64,000 bases of DNA from GCA-2708415 sp964353185 (GTDB taxonomy: Bacteria > Pseudomonadota > Alphaproteobacteria > Micavibrionales > Micavibrionaceae), in contig CAYGUV010000004.1 in the NCBI GenBank assembly GCA_964353185.1, positions 62,001 through 126,000 on the forward strand. The letters are read 5' to 3'. Positions 62,221 through 64,000 of the stretch are shown piece by piece. Each line of letters starts with the position of its first letter. Position 1 is the stretch's first letter. Below the pieces are notes generated by a model that saw only the letters and a program-made list of their open reading frames with translations, was not told where the DNA came from and searched no databases. A program made the position numbers and the translations under genes.

Positions 62221-62742
62221 TTATTCTGGTGTAAATGTTCTGACTGTTTGACCTGACACATCTCCAAGAGCATTACCCACTTCCGAAACGGCTTTTCCTA
62301 CAGCCTCTGCATAATAAGCATTGCATGCTGCTTGATGAATAGATGTATCTATTCCAATCTCTTGAGCGGTTTGTGCAAGATCAGCATATGTGTTGGAAAA
62401 TTCAACGGGGTCAACACCTTGGGCCTTCAACACCGATTCATAAGCAGCCCCGAAAGCAGAAACTTGTAATTGTTCTGAAGGTGTTTGCTTTTCAGGATTT
62501 GTAATTGCATCAATCGTCATTGTCAGATAAGGATTATCCAATCCTGTGGCTTCTTTAACAATATTTTCTACTTCTACTCTAGCTTCACCCATTTGATTTA
62601 AAGCAACATTAAGCTCATTCACTTGCCTTGCACTAGCATCAAATGCATCACATGGGGTCTCACCATCTTTTGGATCAGCAGCCCCTGCCAAAGTAGATAA
62701 TGCTAAAGCTCCGGCTTTTAAAGCCTCTAAAACAACACTCAT
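62221..62742 (-). CDS. Hypothetical helical protein
   Basis: 173 residues. A weakly hydrophobic start (MSVVLEALKAGALALSTLAGAA) could be a poor signal or an amphipathic helix. The rest is helical with two Cys (PCDAFD, ACNAYY) that may pair. It lacks any recognised motif. It is upstream of an assembly gap. Confidence 0.6.
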   Translation of the reverse strand: MSVVLEALKAGALALSTLAGAADPKDGETPCDAFDASARQVNELNVALNQMGEARVEVENIVKEATGLDNPYLTMTIDAITNPEKQTPSEQLQVSAFGAAYESVLKAQGVDPVEFSNTYADLAQTAQEIGIDTSIHQAACNAYYAEAVGKAVSEVGNALGDVSGQTVRTFTPE

Positions 62743-62881
62743 AATTTTTCTCCCCTAATTTAACAAATAAATTATATATAATATTACGCATATTATTGCA
62801 TTATTTAGTAAATAAGCGGTTAATTACTAATAAGAACAATGCTTTAACCTAATCAAGGTTATAAACAGTTAAAAAATAAAT

Positions 62882-63351
62882 TTATTTTGGGGAACGGCAC
62901 AAAGTGGCCGATAATACAATTACTGCCTCACACTGATCAAAATNNNNNNNNNNNNNNNNNNNNNNNNNNNNNNNNNNNNNNNNNNNNNNNNNNNNNNNNN
63001 NNNNNNNNNNNNNNNNNNNNNNNNNNNNNNNNNNNNNNNNNNNGGGGAACGGCACAAAGTGGCCGATAATACAATTACTGCCTCACACTGATCAAAATTA
63101 AGGGCAATGAGCTTATCAGAACCTGTTACATTGGCCTCAAAAGCCCCTCTTAACTGATTGTTTTCCCATGACAATAAGGGGTTATCACAAAAAGTTTCAT
63201 CCGATAGGATGCAAAAGCAATAAAATTCTTTAGGATTAATAGAAGGAACAGTCTTTGCGTCACTTGCGCCTCCTGTAAAGCTTCCTTTTAAAGACCTAAC
63301 TGTCCAGAAAATTCTAAAAAGATCCTTATCTTCGATTTGTATATCTAACAT
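62882..63351 (-). CDS. Hypothetical protein interrupted by the assembly gap
   Basis: From the ATG at 63351 (MLDIQIEDKDLFRIFW) the frame runs into the N gap after ...ATLCRS. If the 55-bp copies are overlaid, the frame continues with PK and stops at TAA (62884-62882), so the intact protein would be about 104 residues. An in-frame TTG at 63480 would add 43 residues but would sit 18 bp from divergent uvrA. Two Cys in CFCILSDETFC. No family known. Confidence 0.45.
62889..62943. repeat. 55-bp repeat, left of gap
   Basis: Starts GGGGAACGGCACAAAGTGG and ends ...GATCAAAAT. It is identical to 63044-63098 on the other side of the gap and is the end of the left contig. Confidence 0.95.
62944..63043. other. 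Assembly gap (100 N)
   Basis: Exactly 100 unknown bases between two identical 55-bp ends. The round number is a scaffolding placeholder. The duplicated ends mean that the contigs overlap, so probably no sequence is missing. Confidence 0.9.
63044..63098. repeat. 55-bp repeat, right of gap
   Basis: Identical copy of 62889-62943. Overlaying the copies restores an uninterrupted reading frame with a stop codon, which supports the artefact reading. Confidence 0.95.
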
Positions 63352-63498
63352 AATAAACACGTTATATTTGTAAGGACTTCCAATAAAACCAAACAGCACG
63401 CTTATGTCAATCAAATAATTTGAACGTTTTAACTTATTCAGACGTATAAAGAGAATGAATTCTTTGCTTAAAAACTTCAAATCCAGTAAAACAACCGC

Positions 63499-64000
63499 AT
63501 GCTAAAAGAAATAAGCGTTAGAGGCGCAAGAGAACATAACCTTAAAGACATTAATGTCGATATGCCCCGCGATAAACTAATCGTGGTTACGGGGTTATCT
63601 GGCTCGGGCAAATCGTCGCTTGCCTTTGACACCATCTATGCGGAAGGGCAACGCCGATATGTGGAAAGTTTGTCCGCCTATGCACGCCAATTTCTTGAGA
63701 TGATGCAAAAACCTGATGTGGATAGCATTGAGGGATTATCCCCTGCCATTTCTATTGAGCAAAAAACCACATCAAAAAATCCACGCTCGACCGTTGGTAC
63801 GGTTACAGAAATTAATGACTATATGCGTTTATTATGGGCACGTGTTGGTATTCCCTATTCCCCCGCCACTGGCAAACCGATTGAAAGCCAACAAGTCAGT
63901 GAAATTGTTGACCGCATCATGACCATGCCAGAAAAAACCAAATTATATGTGATGGCGCCTATCGTACGCGGCCGTAAAGGGGAATACCGCAAAGAATTTA
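63499..64000 (+). CDS. uvrA: Excinuclease ABC subunit UvrA (N-terminal part)
   Basis: 167 codons to the window end, no stop. The ATG at 63499 gives MLKEISVRGAREHNLKDINV. Walker A is GLSGSGKSSLAFDT (32-45), then YVESLSAYARQFLEMM and GLSPAISIEQKTTSKNPRSTVGTVTEI. UvrA is the DNA damage recognition ATPase of nucleotide excision repair, working with Mfd, also in this window. It is divergent from the gap-associated gene and in the uvrA-ssb-gyrA neighbourhood. Confidence 0.96.
   Translation, partial: MLKEISVRGAREHNLKDINVDMPRDKLIVVTGLSGSGKSSLAFDTIYAEGQRRYVESLSAYARQFLEMMQKPDVDSIEGLSPAISIEQKTTSKNPRSTVGTVTEINDYMRLLWARVGIPYSPATGKPIESQQVSEIVDRIMTMPEKTKLYVMAPIVRGRKGEYRKEF

Noticed and set aside
62889..63098. 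CRISPR-like or transposon direct repeats
   Set aside because: Only two copies, placed exactly at the edges of a 100-N placeholder, which is the pattern of a contig overlap.
62920..63480. 186-residue minus-strand CDS across the gap
   Set aside because: Part of the sequence is N and the 55-bp unit is counted twice; the likely real protein ends at 62882 after overlap merging and starts at 63351.

Overview
The window reads as one chromosomal segment of an AT-rich (about 40% GC by eye) Gram-negative alphaproteobacterium. Several neighbourhoods are typical alphaproteobacterial chromosome order: rpoD-dnaG-yqeY-carA, carB-greA-lrp-trxB-lsrB, recG-sdhE-mfd and uvrA-ssb-gyrA. A lipid A/Kdo block (waaA-lpxK-lpxL) and an O-antigen ligase show an LPS outer membrane. 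I cannot place it below class level. Free-living relatives of Micavibrionales/Rhodospirillales would fit, but that is inference. I see no plasmid, prophage, insertion sequence or CRISPR array.

Layout. 1-2117: secreted cysteine-containing proteins and a basic soluble protein, none recognised. 2170-12826: waaA-lpxK-lpxL, gor, class II DAHP synthase, nadE, gltX, a TrmJ-type methyltransferase and a DUF6498 membrane protein. 12883-18232: rpsD, small envelope proteins, a pirin, a CHAP lipoprotein, a tRNA with CAU anticodon and an O-antigen ligase. 18252-26655: rpoD (with a histone-H1-like N-terminus), dnaG, two unknowns, yqeY, then the tight operon carA-carbonic anhydrase-sbtA. 26656-30146: a hairpin-rich element, a large protein with a degenerate GGDEF end, and an SbtB-type PII protein. 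30147-38464: carB, an EF-hand secreted protein, greA, lrp, an ELM1 protein, trxB and an lsrB-like regulator. 38465-44689: a probable structured RNA, a patatin, an alpha/beta hydrolase, an aspartate aminotransferase, an AmgK-like sugar kinase and an unknown. 44690-56662: mfd, sdhE, a DUF2157 pair, recG, an unknown, DUF502, single-chain glyRS and a DUF481 barrel. 56661-64000: small membrane proteins, gyrA, DUF2059, ssb, GST, a short RNA/small ORF with a 16-nt match to the 16S tail, unknowns around an assembly gap, and the start of uvrA.

The most interesting assembly is a complete bicarbonate module set inside the otherwise conserved car neighbourhood. Carbonic anhydrase and the Na+/bicarbonate transporter SbtA follow carA at 3 bp and 0 bp spacing. 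The matching SbtB regulator lies just upstream of carB, divergently. Carbamoyl phosphate synthetase (CarA+CarB) consumes bicarbonate, so the order suggests that uptake and hydration of inorganic carbon are wired to pyrimidine/arginine synthesis. Between sbtA and sbtB sits an 898-residue protein ending in a shortened, motif-degenerate GGDEF domain, possibly co-transcribed with sbtB.

Other notable items are a probable structured RNA with two competing partner strands (about 38555-38742), a short transcript at 61994-62181 whose leader pairs with the 16S 3' end, a 40-bp perfect palindrome after gyrA, and a scaffold gap of 100 N flanked by identical 55-bp ends, which is almost certainly an assembly overlap rather than missing sequence.
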